NCBI RefSeq assembly: GCF_964275005.1
Contig: NC_092702.1
Coordinates: forward strand, 36,340,316-36,404,315
Length of the DNA: 64,000 bases
Reading direction: 5' to 3'
Origin: Diadema setosum
Taxonomy: Eukaryota; Echinodermata; Echinoidea; Diadematoida; Diadematidae
The position numbers were made by a program, and so were the translations under genes. The notes under the pieces were generated by a model. The model was not told the origin of the DNA and ran no database searches. It was given only the letters and a program-made list of their open reading frames with translations. Below, piece by piece: positions 47,032-60,812 of this stretch (positions are counted from its first letter, which is position 1; each line of letters opens with the position of its first letter).

Positions 47032-48370
47032 CTAGTGTCGTACTGAAACATACAATCACTATCAAAATCCTAAATAAGACACACACACACACTGGAATTG
47101 AAAAAGAAAAAAAAACAAAGAAAAAAAAAATGCTCCAGGCTCCAAGCCATTCCCATCTGTGCTGTATGTACACACTGTCTTACTGTATAAGCTGTTATTT
47201 TTGTGTACAGATATTTTTGTGATTGAGGTGGTCACAAAAATTTTTTTTAGAGATGTTTTCATGTATCTGAAATGCACCATAACCCTGGCACATAGCAACA
47301 TTTTCATGTGCTGTCAAATTTGCAGTCCAACAGTGATTCCTGAAATTTGTGAAAATTAAATCCTCATGAAATTACAGCTTATACACAGTATGTAGACACA
47401 TAACACTCTCACACAACACACCACTTTATTGACAATGGCCCTTTTCTCCCATCACTGCATAATGATACAGAAATCATCACAAGAATAAGCCAGTTCGTAA
47501 TTAGCTCATGTGCACGTTGGTACAAATTACCTTTCTTTTTTTCTCAGCTGGTTATGCACTTCACTCATATTCAAAGCAACATAATGCTATATCAGTAAGT
47601 TTGCCCGGCGTAACAATTTATGGAATTCATGTTAAACAAAAAATGATCTCGCATAGTGAGATCAGGTGACCAGAATGATCCGTCAAAACAACCCTGGGGG
47701 AAGCATCCATTTCTTTGTTTCGTGTTGTATGCATTAAAGCATGTTTTTATTCATATTGCCAAATACCAGGTTTGCTGTCAGGTGGATGTACTGGCAAGTA
47801 TAATTTACAAGGATTGCATGAATAATCATTACATGACAGATGCTTATCTTCATGAATTTAACAACCATCATGCGTCATGGTACGAATGACCTTTTTCTGC
47901 TCATGCGCAAGGTAGAACTACGAACTGGCCTATTGAAGTCCTCTGCACTGAATGAAGTGCTTCCATGTTCAACTCTCACAAAAGTCAAAGTTATTTTGAC
48001 TCACAATTTTCATTACTTTTAAAATAATGATCCATAACTAACAGGAACTATGTGTACAATTGTATATCAATGTCTGTCAAGGTATGTTTTTCTATTTCAG
48101 GTTGGTGTTTATGAGGATTTTGTCCATAAACTGTTTAAACTCTCTGTTGAGTTTGATTGATTTGACATAGCATGGAAAAGCAATGCAAGTGTACTACAAA
48201 ACAACCGATGCAAATGAAGTCGCATTGTTCTGTGTGTGAATTGTGTGTCATCGAGGATTACTGCTGTCATGCCAGCCAATATCTAGTTTAAACAGCACGA
48301 CCATATATATACAACTACTGTAGCACATCCTAATAACCCGATCACCACAGCCATTGAACTATGCCGCTTT
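47032..48370. other. Intergenic, nothing recognised
   Basis: A/C-rich low complexity at 47080-47130; otherwise no gene or delimited repeat. Confidence 0.4.
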
Positions 48371-49155
48371 TGTTGAGCCCACCGGAGGTGCGGGGAGATT
48401 AAGGGATCACCTGTGGCATCTGTCCGTCCGTCATCCGTCCATCCGTAATGCTACAAAAACTGGAATAACTCTCTGCTGAGGACTTTAATTTCAATCAAAC
48501 TTGGAGGGAAGAGTAGTTACTGTAAAACGAGAAATGTTCGCGTGCACTTTAATTTCGCGAATTTCACGAGCGCCAAGATTCGCAAAATTCTTGTCTACAC
48601 TATTGCATTGAACGCCAGTGGCAATTCGTGAAAATTTCATGCCCCGAAAAAGGCCGTTGGCTCCAATTCACGAAAATTTCGTGCCGCGAATATATCATGT
48701 TTTACAGTATACACAACCTACCAAATGTGGAGGTAACCTCAAGGTCAAAGGTCACAGGCAGGGGTCAATGAACTTAAGGGCCCAATGTTCAGTTTTTACG
48801 GCACATTTCTATTATGACTCGTAACTTTTGTTTATGTCCATTTGTGACCAAACTTGGATGGAAGATGTCCTTGGGGAGTTCAAGGTCACCACAAGGTCAA
48901 AGGTCACAGACAGGGGTCAACAACCTTTCAGGGCTCAATGTTAAGTTTTTACAGCGCGTTTCGATTATGGCTCATAACTTTTGATCCATATGTCCGTTTG
49001 TGACCAAACTTGGCTGGTAAATGTCCCTTGGGGAGTTGAAGGTCACCACAAGGTCAAAAGTCATAGGTGGGGTCTATGAACTTCGGGGATTTAGAAAAAC
49101 ATTAATTTCTTCTACGTGAATGGGCGAGACACATTTTGGCACTTGCCTTGTCTTC
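48371..49155 (+). mobile_element. Probable HINE-like element, interrupted by a MITE
   Basis: Begins TTGTTGAGCCCACCGG with a (GTCC)-type microsatellite at about 48420-48447. It contains tandem units of about 156 bp (TTTGTGACCAAACTTGG at 48841 and 48997) with AAGGTCAAAGGTCAC motifs, and a degraded end near GGGCGAGACACATTTTGGC. A 192-bp MITE is inserted at 48518. Terminal hairpins are not clear, so both the class and the ends are uncertain. Confidence 0.45.
48518..48709. mobile_element. TACTGTAAA-family MITE, copy 1 (nested)
   Basis: Ends TACTGTAAAAC and GTTTTACAGTA with TA at both edges. The interior has TTCGCGAAT-like palindromic pieces. Lies inside the HINE-like element. Confidence 0.8.
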
Positions 49156-50619
49156 ATACCAAATGCATGTACACCCTAGTTGTAATGTTATGTTCATTTA
49201 CACAGTGGCACACAACCACACAGAAACTACCTCAGCTTTCAATCGGTACTGCTGTAACTCACTCACCACTGTCACTTCCAACACTGTCAAACATACAAAC
49301 ATAAGACAAATCTAAAACAGCAGCTAAATGCATGCAAAGAATAATGCAAAACACAAATAGATATGTTCAATAATTTTTGAATCTCATATATTTCATTAAT
49401 TTAAAGCCTCCTCACAAGGAGCACCAAACAGCAACCACCTCCAACACGGATTCTTCTGAAGAATTCCAACAAAAAGTTTAGATGTTGGGATAAAAAGTAT
49501 TTTGTCCTTTCCTCCTTTCTGTAATCATAATTCAATTTATTCCCACATGAGTTCAGTGAGCCAAACTCGTCACTGAGTATATTTTTTTAACTGAAAAGGC
49601 AAAAGTCACGGATGTGTAGCTGCAAGCACATAAAAACACACTAATACATGTACGTACTACTGCTCCACAGACACATGAGCTGTGTAAAGTTGCAGTGCAA
49701 AAGCAAAACCCTTTATCAAGTTTGAATAACATTAAGCTTTTGAACATGCAGTTTCCTGAACAATGACAGTTTTGTCCACACTCACTGTTGCAGCAAAATC
49801 AAATTCACCAAGCATGCATAAAAACCTGATTATTAAATTCTTTCCAACTTGTGTGGTCCTAAACTGAATTCATCAGTCCTGCACAATGTGGTAAATTTTT
49901 TGTTTAGACACTGAAATCAAGAAAATTGCAATGATATGCTTGTATGGAAACCATAAATGGTCCTCAAGTAGACACACAGCAAATATTTGGCAGATAAACT
50001 TGTTGGTAGACAATGCATGGTACTTTTGCATTTTGCACATTGAAATGTGATTCTTAGCGGCATTTCTTTTTGAAGCAATAGTGATCAATAGTTTTTTTAG
50101 TCCATCAGCATTTTTATACTTGCTATTTCACCAGTGAACATCTACACACTGTATTACTTTCTACGCTGATGTGAAAAGCAAAAGAGATATGGGTGACATG
50201 TTTTTTTTTTTGTGTGTGTATGTTAATTAAATCAGAAGACCTAGGTCCTGTGTATCACAAGACGGAGGTGTAAAAAGAGGGCATAAATATGATCGTTCAG
50301 CTTTCCTTCCCTTCTTCCAGGATTGAAGCTCAACAAAAGAGCTTGATAAAGCTCTGTTAAGAGAACAATGAATATTTATACATCCATATTCACCAATGTC
50401 ACATATTTGAATATTACCAGCAGTAACCTCTAGGCTTCAGATCAAGCAATGACCATGTAGAATACAAGTACATTGCCTGGGTGCAAGAGACTGCAGTGAG
50501 GTTCCCACAAAATGACACTTTCAGTGCATTTTGTTACCCACATGCAGAAGCCCAGCTATATGATCACGGTCACTGCTGTTTGTTAATATTTTTTGACCCA
50601 CACCCTCCTTGCCTACCGG
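49156..50619. other. Intergenic, includes MIC60 3' flank
   Basis: MIC60 ends at 50620 on the minus strand, so the right part is its 3' untranslated region. AT-rich; no other gene. Confidence 0.4.
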
Positions 50620-51025
50620 TCAGTGAAAGTGGAGCCCCCCAAGCCCAGCAGCCGATGCATGCGATGATAGAACAGAGGCAGCCTGGCTGGTTTCCAATAG
50701 CAACCGAGCTTCTCTCAGCCAGTCTTCTGCCACACTGCGTGGCATCCCGGTGAGCTGGTTGGCGTACCTCAGCGCCTGCTCCAGATTGCTGTTCTCCAAG
50801 TGGTAGGAGGTGTAGGCCACTAGCTTGAATGTGTCCAGCGTTGCCGGGTCAACCGTCTCCTCGGGGTTGGGTGGCAGGGGGTCGTTGAGGACCAGCATGG
50901 ACTGGAAGTAAGATAGAAAGTAAGAGAACATGTTCCCTCCGACGGCATCCATCATGGCAACACGGCGGCAGACACGTTGGGTGTGGTCCCATCTTTGTCG
51001 AAGTGAGTCTTCTGTGAACACTCCC
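50620..51025 (-). CDS. IMMT: MIC60 last exon (mitofilin C-terminal domain)
   Basis: Acceptor ATTATACAG. Encodes GVFTEDSLRQRWDHTQRVCR through ASAAGLGGLHFH and stop TGA. Confidence 0.93.
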
Positions 51026-54000
51026 CTGTATAATCAAAGAAATGAGCAGTGTGCATTTAGTGTGATGCAACCATAAAGTTGTAGATCTCCTACTGTCTTG
51101 GACATCACTAGTTTGTCATGCAGTTCTTGGAGAGCTAACAGAACAACAGGAAAGCAAGTTAAACCTCTCCTGAAATGGTGGCGAGAAATGAACCTAGATT
51201 TTACTTCCAAATACATGGATTATACTTCATGCATGCACCATTTCCCAGAGACATTTCTCAAAAGATGGAGATTCTTGAAATGCAAAATAACAAAAATTAC
51301 CAGTCACTTATCAGTCATGTAAGCCTCTTTTTGGCAATTTCTGTAGATACAATGTCCATTTTAATCTCCTTTTGTTTGGACTGAAGGTATTACATATCCA
51401 GAACAATGTATTTATTATGCCACTTCTAATGAAATACAATAAAGGAATTCTACATCTACTGTTAAAGTGGATATTTTCGCACTCGGCCGCGTAAGATGAA
51501 TTTCGCATGTTCTTAACCCGTTAAGGACAGGCTGATTTTGGAACAATATACATTTCCCACAGACACTTGCCCGAGTATACTCTGGACTCATCTTCAATGG
51601 GTTAATTGTGCAGAATCAAGACATTACATAGTAATTAGGGGTACATATTATAGCAAGCGTACATATTCACATGTGAAATATATGAAATATGTGAAAATTT
51701 CCACACTGAAAATTTCCAGTTTTACAGCAAAATTCCAGACTAGTATCATGCTTTCACTTCAAAAACAGAGGTGTTGGACAAATGTAAGTGTGAAAAGAAA
51801 ATTTTTCACAAAATATCAGTTGTGAACCACATCACCTCCTCCTGTAAACAGGTCTACATAAAAACTGCAAACATGAGTGATGGTTGATTTCAAACGAAGA
51901 GCATCATCAAGTTGGTGACTGAGCACAGACTGCTCGCCACCTATTTCAGAGAATGACTACGTTGAACAATATACTTTGCTCTGTGAAGACTTGCTTATCA
52001 TTTCTTTCACCTCTAAATACATGACAAACTTTTGTTTTACACTTGGATAAAAGAGCAAACTCTTGGATAGAAGTTTCACCACACATGCCCTTACCTACAG
52101 CCCAGCCTATATTGCCCTAGATAGGGTAATAGCAGTCAGATATTGCCCAGAAGGTATCTGTACACACGTCACAATTACCCTGCTCCAGTACTCACCTTGT
52201 GAGGGCCTCCTCCGGTATTGTCTGGATGACAGAGTTAACAAATTTGTTGTTAGGTGAGGCTTCTTCGATTGCACCGATCTCACTAGCCAGAGGTTTCAGC
52301 CTTCCCTCCCAAGATTCTCCTTCAGTATCACCTGTATCAAATATCAAAATAATGCTTCATTACCATCCTTAACACCTTGTATCCTTGTGATATTGGAGCT
52401 TTTAAAGAAAACAAAAATGACAACATATGAGATCATTCTATTTAAAAATTAAATAAACATTTGTTCAAAATGTACGGTCTCATATCATAACAACCTTCTG
52501 TTTGAATTTCACAAGCTGGGCACATTTGAAACTTAACTTTGTGGTTTCATGAAGTATTTTACTATGGTGTTTTGAAATGACCTACTGTGTCTAAATGCCT
52601 AATCTCTTGCACACTTCATGGCATCTCAACTTCAACTCCATTTTTTTTTTCTCCAAAACTGTGTTGATCTGGTGGGTGGCTGTGCGAACCCTTCTGTAGT
52701 AGGTTATGGTATGATATGGCACAAATTTTATTTACGTGCACACCTTAGAATGGGGAGAAACTAGTCATGATGAAAACAGAAAGTCCATGATCAGCATTTC
52801 TATGACATGACTTTGTGGCTGCGGCCCCATTGGAGGAGCATAGACAACATAGTAGGTAATGTCAATCTTGCAAGGTACAGTTATACAATGTAGGTGGACA
52901 CTCTGTTTGGCCTGTGCTGATATAAACTGAGTGACCACTCCTTATTAGATTGCAATGCTATTGACATCCTCTTGAGTTTGAACTCTTCTAATAGTATGAG
53001 GAAATACATACAAAGGTTACCATTCGGAATGATTTGAATATGATATTGTCTTTATAAATCACAATGAATATAATGTTATCAAAGTCAGTAACACTTTAAA
53101 GAGATGCCACCTCCTCTTGTTCCCCAAAAGCAGGTTGCTCCCCGTATAACTCAGAATGTATGCTCAAAGGTAAGGCTACCTGTTACAAGAGTGCGCTTGA
53201 GGGTTTCACAAGCCAACCAGAGCTCCTGGGCCTTGCGGTTCTGCATCTCAAGTCCTGCTCTTCCTGTGTAGAGAATGGAAGGAAAAAGATGAATGTAGAC
53301 CGTAACTCTATTTCTTCCAATGACAAGTATACTTCAATAATGACAAGAATCCTGCTTCCTGATTGACTGTTGCTGCACAAAGTTGCCATTCTAGCAAGTA
53401 TTTCTATCATAACATCTTTTATGAAAGGATACCCTGAATGTTCACATTCAGATTTCAGATACAATACTGTAAAACAAAGAATGTTTGCATGCATTTTAAT
53501 TTTAGCGAATTTCGCGAGCACCGACATTCGCGAAATTAAAATGCATGCGAAAGTTCTTGCCTATATAATATGCATTGGATGCCAGTTGCAATTCCCAAAA
53601 ATTTCATGCTGTGAGAAAGGCCATCAACTCCAATTCGCGAAATTTTAATGCCATGAATATATAGTGTTTTAGAGTATTTAGTGTCCTAGCTGAAGTAGTG
53701 AACGACATGCAGCTAACAACCTGCGAATGTGATTAACTGTTATGTGATGGATACTCCTATGACCCGATACATTTTAATCAATGTTATCAATGATAAAACT
53801 AGAAACGCACTCTGAGAGCGCAGACCTCCGCCAAGCAGCTACTTTCCACCGTGATCTTGCTCTTCCATAGAGATCAGTGATTTCCACCCACTGAAAAATC
53901 GCCCGATTTCCCAATTTAGAAGCCTTTGTTACGTCATAAACCCTCAGCTGTCACCCCAGCAGAAACTAGAGCACGCACTTTAGTGCGCACATGCAAACCT

Positions 54001-57000
54001 CAAATACGCGCAGCCTGAACTCCCACGTTCATTGACCCTACCTCTCAAAATATCAAAAATCCTTCATAAATTCACCAAAAATTCTCGGATCACTACCAAA
54101 ATTTAATCATCTGTTACTTGTATCATTCTAAACCTTTCCTGTAAGTTTCATCTAAATCCGTTCAACTACTTTTTGATTATTTTGCACACGGACAAACTAC
54201 CTAACTAACAAACAAACAAACAAACAAACAAACCAAAGGTAACGGAAATATAACCTCCTCCCTTGGCGGAGGTAAAAATGTAGCAATCACATTTGGGTAT
54301 ACAATACTATGAGATTGCAATACACAATGGCCACCTTTAGTCTAGACATTACTGTCTAACTAGTGAAATCGTAACTCAGCGAAAACTTTAAGTAGATTAA
54401 TTCACACTGCCACAGCAACAGCCTACTGAGAAGTAGTTGTTACATTAAACATTCCACATGACAACTCATAATGCAGGTTATGCTGTAAATTTGATAGCAT
54501 TTGAGAATGTCTGCAAAAGATGTCAAGGATCTAAATAAGGAAGTAATGATGGCTGGATGATGCAAGGAATGTACAAGGTGAAAACTCACCATCAATGGCA
54601 GCCTCCACCCCTCTCAGCTTGGCCATGGCTCCAGTCAGCTGCTGGTGGTAGTTATCTCGCTCTTGGTCTCTCACTGCGGACTCCTGAACCTGAAGCAGCT
54701 TGTCAAAATCCACCTGTTGCTGCTGCAACACGTCTGAGAGATGATCGCTGTGGGCTGCTGCCTGCCGCCTTAGCTGGAGCCGCAGTTCCTGCTCTGCCTG
54801 ACTCAAAAGGTCCTCCTCCTGTAAGAATGGCACCGAGGACAGATGATAGGGGAAGGATTGTGAGGGAATGAGGGTGAAGGAATAAGGGTGGAGGAAGGAG
54901 ATACGGGATAAAAAGATGGGGGATGGGGAAAGGAAGGTGAGGTAAGAAGGATGGGGTACAAGGGTGGGAAGAATGATTGATCAAGTAAAAGAGGGGTGGG
55001 GAAGAGAGAATGGGGAAAGGGCAATTTCATATCATATTGCCATCCATTTGAAATGACACATTTACACATTGTTTCAAAGTAAAATGTGTCTACCAAACTC
55101 AAACCCCATCACCATCTATAGCTTTTTCACTACACATATCAAATCTGTACATTGAGTGCTCTGAAGGTCAAGTGATATATTTGAGTGGTGCAAGTGGACC
55201 TCCCATACCACACAATGCACAAAATAAGCCAGTGCATTGAAGAAGAGTTCCTTCTGGAAAGGATAAAAGCAATTACACACGAGTCAGAAATTGTGTTTTC
55301 ACGTATGACCCAGCTTCTCTTTGCTTTCAGGCTGGAGGCAAGTAATCTAAAAGAACTGCATATATCTATCTTATCAATATCAACCTTACCCCCTTTCAAC
55401 GTACAGACACCATATGTACCTTCTTCCTGTAGAGCACAGCTAGGTCAGCAGCCTGTCTCTCCAGCTCCACTTGGATTTTGGATTTGACTACCTCCTGGTC
55501 AGCCTCATGGGCCTTGGCCACAGCCTCGGCCAGCCGCTGCTGCTCCATGGTCTGCTGCTCAGCCAGCGCCCTCTGGAGCTGGTAGACACGGCGGTGGGCG
55601 TGGGCGATGAGAGAATTCAGCTCCTCCTCTGTAAGCTTTTTGCCTTTGAGTGACATCCAAAACAATTCATTCACAGTCACAATCTCAACAAAGTATCTCT
55701 TACTAATATCATGAACAGGATTTCAAAGCATCTCCTAGGTGATACTCTACAGAATAGTAACATTTGCATAGGTAGTACAGTAATAGTTCATAGAACAAGG
55801 CCATTTATGTCTCTGTCGTATATCAAAAGCATACCACAGAATTTATCCCTCACATTAAATGACAAACTGTATGCCCTGTAGATATGGTAGAATTTGTATT
55901 TCCAGCCTGCTACAGTTAGTATTGACCATACAAGACTGTCATACCAAAAAACATCGCTTTCTCTACTGTTAGATAAACATTCATTCATGGACTCCATGAC
56001 TTCTTATTTGCCTTATGCATAGAATGCCGGTAATACTACCATCAAATTTTTGAAGAATGCACATTCAATGCATCACTCTCTTCAAGATATGTTAAGGACA
56101 TCATGTTACTTCCCAAGATATGAAGGATACTATCTCACACATCCTCTGAAAGACAAAAGCTGACTACTTTGAGGAATTGAAAACCCTTTTTCTCTGCATG
56201 TACATCACTGAAAAATAAATCCATATAGTCACAACAAAGTCAAAAGGAAGATATTTTGATATCTCAGTTGTATTCCACCAATGAAGACTATTAAAAAGAA
56301 ACAGAAGATTCATAAAAACTAGTCTGGTTTTCTTCAAACTTCAACTTTTTTCTTGTTTTGATCCATCTATTTCCTTCAAACAACTTTCCCTTGGGGGAAG
56401 ATTTAATTTTTATTCATTGATATGTAAAAGACGACGGCCATGACAGCAAATCTCACCTTTCTGGCCAATCTGCACCTCTGGCATCAAACTCTGCAGCTCC
56501 TTCTTGAAGTCCTCACGTCCCTTCTCAATCAGCTCATGGAACTTCTTGAGTATGAGGGCCTCACTCTGTGCCTTCACCACCTTTATGAATAGAATGCCCA
56601 GTCATTACAGACTTCTGAATCCTATTGGTAACATTTGAAAAGCTCAACATAGACCATCTCCCGACTATCTAAACCCACTTGGACACCAGATGATGCAATT
56701 CATCCTATTCATGCAATGGAAAGCTAGAGACACTATGCCACCCTCTTGAGGTTAGTACCAGGTGGCAACATGTTAGCCAGTTACTTCAACCAGGCACTGG
56801 TGCGCAAAAAAAAAAAAAAAATAAATAAATAAATAAGACAAAATAAATAAAAATCCATACTAATTCAGATGTCTCACATGACTGATATTATACGACAGGT
56901 ACAATTCTATCACTGAGTAATCTGTGTGCCACGGTATAGGCCCCCAGTGTGCCACATTATTCCCAAGCCACGTCACAAGCTTTTTTTTTTTTTTTTTGGA

Positions 57001-60000
57001 AACATTCTGTCTTTCAAAGCCATATAACTCTTATAGAAATGTTTCTGCTACACATGCAATGAGCAATGCTTTGATGCAATGTAAGTTTTATGACGAAGCT
57101 ATGATTATTTTTTATGCAAATGGCCAGGAGCTACGTTCTTGTCAACGTCTGGAAGGCATGACTTTTGCAGACACAAGTGTGACAGAAAATTAGAATTTAC
57201 TCAAAAAACCCCTGTGGAACACCACTACCGATTCAAAACAAGGTAAGGCAAACTACATGTTTGAGGAATGAAACTGCGTTCAAGCTTTCATTGTACTGTG
57301 GCATTTGGCGATTTATCGATTGGTTTAGGTGGTTTGGGGGGTTTGTGCATTTGAGCAAAATATGCGAACTTAGCACATCGTTGACTACGTTGGGCGTGTG
57401 AACATGGCACATACAGAGTTAAGAGCTCAGAATGTCATAGCTAGGGTACTAGAAGAGACTCTATATTTAGTGCATTTGACTAGCATGTAATTCATTTTCT
57501 GCTTTATACAATACAGCAAGATTCACATAATCATGCCATGTTGTAAGAAGATATCTCCAACTGATGGTAGTCTGCAATCTACTGTAAAGTGGATAATATC
57601 GCACTCCTGCGAGTAAAATGAATTTCACGTTTTTAATTCCGCAGAATCAAAACATTACATAGTGGTACATATAACAGGCAAACTGTTCATTATGCTTTTA
57701 TTTTTTAACTAGTTTCAAGTTGCACGAAGTGCACGAAAATTTCCACACCACAAAAATTTCAATTTATACAGTATTCAGAAAAGAATCCTAATAATGCCTT
57801 CCCAAGAAGATTTCCTGAATTTTTTATGGAACTTGAGTTCTTTTTACACAGTCAAATACTCTATCGTACCTCAGCAATGGCGGAGTCAAGGTCATAGGTC
57901 ATCTGGTTGAGGCTTTCCTGGGCTCCTATGAGACGTGGGCTGGGACCAAACTTGGATTTAGTCTGCTTAGCCTCCTCCAAGACTGTCTTGAGTTTGGCCA
58001 GAGTCTCCCTGGTTGAGATACACAGACACAATATGGACAACAGTTGTTCACCATCTGGATGACATGTGACCAACATGTGACTGCCATACAAGGACAGGCA
58101 TGCGAAGCTCCCTACCAAGTGATTATCGACATTCAAACGCTTTCTCTAGCGAAGCCATGCCTCCACATGCCTCTGTTTTAATTTTGCTGTCAGGCAAAAT
58201 GTGAAGCCCTGTGTGAAAGTCTGGGGTGCTTCAGGGAAACCTTGCATCCCTGTACAAAGCTGTCTTCCTTCCCTCACTTGCCATTTTTAATAAAAAAAAA
58301 AAATCAAAATCATCTAAACAAGGACCACTAAAGAAGATTTTTTCTCTCTATCTCAACACAAAATTTTTTGGTGTGTTTTTAGATTCAGAGATCTTTTACT
58401 TGCAAATATCTTCCCATTTCAAATGCTGCCACAAGGCAGAATAATGTTGTTTTTTAGGCACATCAAGTTACTGCAAAGATTCCCCCATCCCTTCTTCCAA
58501 GGAGAGCAGTGGATGATCTAACCTTGCTGTTGCTCCATCTTTACTTGCTTGTGTCACGGCCCGGAGCTTGACTTCAGCAGCCGCAACAACTTCATCCCAC
58601 TGCTTCTTCTTTACTTCGGCATTATCCTCCTGAAAAAAAGATGGACGACACAACTGGGTTGGACACTCACCTCTTGCTCAGACTCAGAGACTTTACAGTC
58701 TGTATCTCTACTCATCACTTCACCCAAGCCATGTGTTGTTTCTTTTATACCTTATAACACTTTATAACTAAAGGTGGGACCCACCTTTATTTGGACAACT
58801 TTGTTTTGCATTGGTTATGGATATCTCATGGATATCTATGGATATCTCAGCCAGTTCAAAACTGATTTTCATGAAGTAAACTTTTAATTACTCTTACATT
58901 GTATGCTCTTTAATATTTCATATAAGTGGTTCATACTTATTTTGCAAAAATGTAAAACCTGAATCCCCATCTCAACCAAAACTATACCATCCCTTTAAGT
59001 TGGAAGACACTACACTTGTGAGTAGACATAGTATGGTTCCATGAGGTGGAGACTTAGTTTGAATGCAAACTTGACTGTGTCCATCTGGTAAAGATTAGGA
59101 AGTCACCTGAGAGTCTCCCATTGCAATCTTGAGTTTCTCAGTGTGCATGTCTGTAGCTTCCACGGCCTGCTTCTGGGTTTCTAATGCAATACGCGTTGCT
59201 TCTACGCTGTCGCTAACACAGGTTGACACGATGGTTTCATATGCTGTCAGATACAGTGAGAAAATGATTTGTCAATGACTGTGCCATGATAAAGACTTCA
59301 GAAATAATAAAAGGAACATTGAAATTATGGAGGAAAAAATGCAGATGATGCATACAAATAAATGAATAAAACAAATATGAAAATACATAAATCTTAGGTG
59401 AATAAATACACAGAATCAAATATCAACAAAGAAAATCAACTGAAATACTCTATGAATATACATACAATTGTATCTACATAATCAGTGGCTTGTGATTGAA
59501 TCACTGAGAATAAAAGTAAGCAAAGAACTGGAGACAAGATGTTTTAACTAAGAAAATTCACAAAATTGGATTAAGGTCCAGCAAAAACATTAATCCCAGC
59601 TAATGCAGGATAGTATTGGCTAAAAACCTCTGCAACTTTTGTTCCTGACCTGCAATATTGGCCGCCTCGTCAATCTCCTGCTCGATGAGTTTCTCTTCCA
59701 GCTCCTTGCTCCGTCTGTCTTCCTCCTCCTTCTTGAGCTGGGCCTCCATCTCCTGCGAAGCTCTTGGGACTGGCGCAGACGAAACTGACGTTGACTTCTT
59801 GCCAGAGTCTGCCCCAGACTTGGCTGGTGCAGACTTGGCTGGGCTCGGCTTGGCTGGGGATGGTGGTGGAGCTTTAGTCGTCTGAGGTACCATCTGATAA
59901 TTTCAATTAAAATTACAAAAATATGTACCGGTATATCTTTCACACAACAAAAATGTGAAACTGATATGAAAACACTAAAACCTGTGTAGATAAATAATCA

Positions 60001-60770
60001 TGACGATAGTCAATATATTTATGTATGTATGCATTTAGAAAGGTATGCAAGCCTAACCCCATGAACTAGCAGTAAGGTTCACTTCCATGGATGGAACCAG
60101 ACCTACTGTATTACCAGATAAGTGAAAAGGCATCTTAAATCTCCTCTGGTAGAGAATTTAATAATTGGTGATCCAACAGAAAACTGTTGCTTCTTCAATA
60201 GCTGCTCTTGCAGCAGCATAATATCCTAGAGATTTCTTTGAGTGCTACACATTAAATGAGACACCGGGTATGTATTCCCGCAGAATAATGGCGGCAGAGC
60301 TGGGCAGGCAGGTCAGGAAAGACAGCACCATCAGGTCTCAAACTGTCCCTGCCATCCCCATGTCCAAACTCCTAGAGAATCTTCCTGGTGCAGATCAGCC
60401 TGATCAGTTGTCTGCGCACACACAGACCTAGATAACCTCATCCCCAGGATGACTAGATGGTCCTTGTCGCCTTGACAGACAAACACTTCATGTATTCAAG
60501 CTACATTCCTAATACTGCGACCATTTAATTTACCAGACATGATTAATTACTAGCTAAATAATGATAATACAAACGACAGCATTCACTTACGGTAACTTCA
60601 GCACAATGTGCGGAGATTTCTGGTCATTGATGACTTACCTCAACTTGAATCCCTGCTGTTGGGTCTGCCTGTGGCACAGGAGATGGTGCACTGCATGAAA
60701 AAAAAAAAAAAAAAAGAAGGGAAAAGTAAGAAAGAAGGATGTTAAGATGTCAAGCTTCTTATCAATATCA

Positions 60771-60812
<42 letters not shown>

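Noticed and set aside
60240-60480. GC-richer stretch in a MIC60 intron as an exon or separate gene
   Set aside because: Neither strand gives an open frame with splice sites fitting MIC60, and I recognise no other protein.
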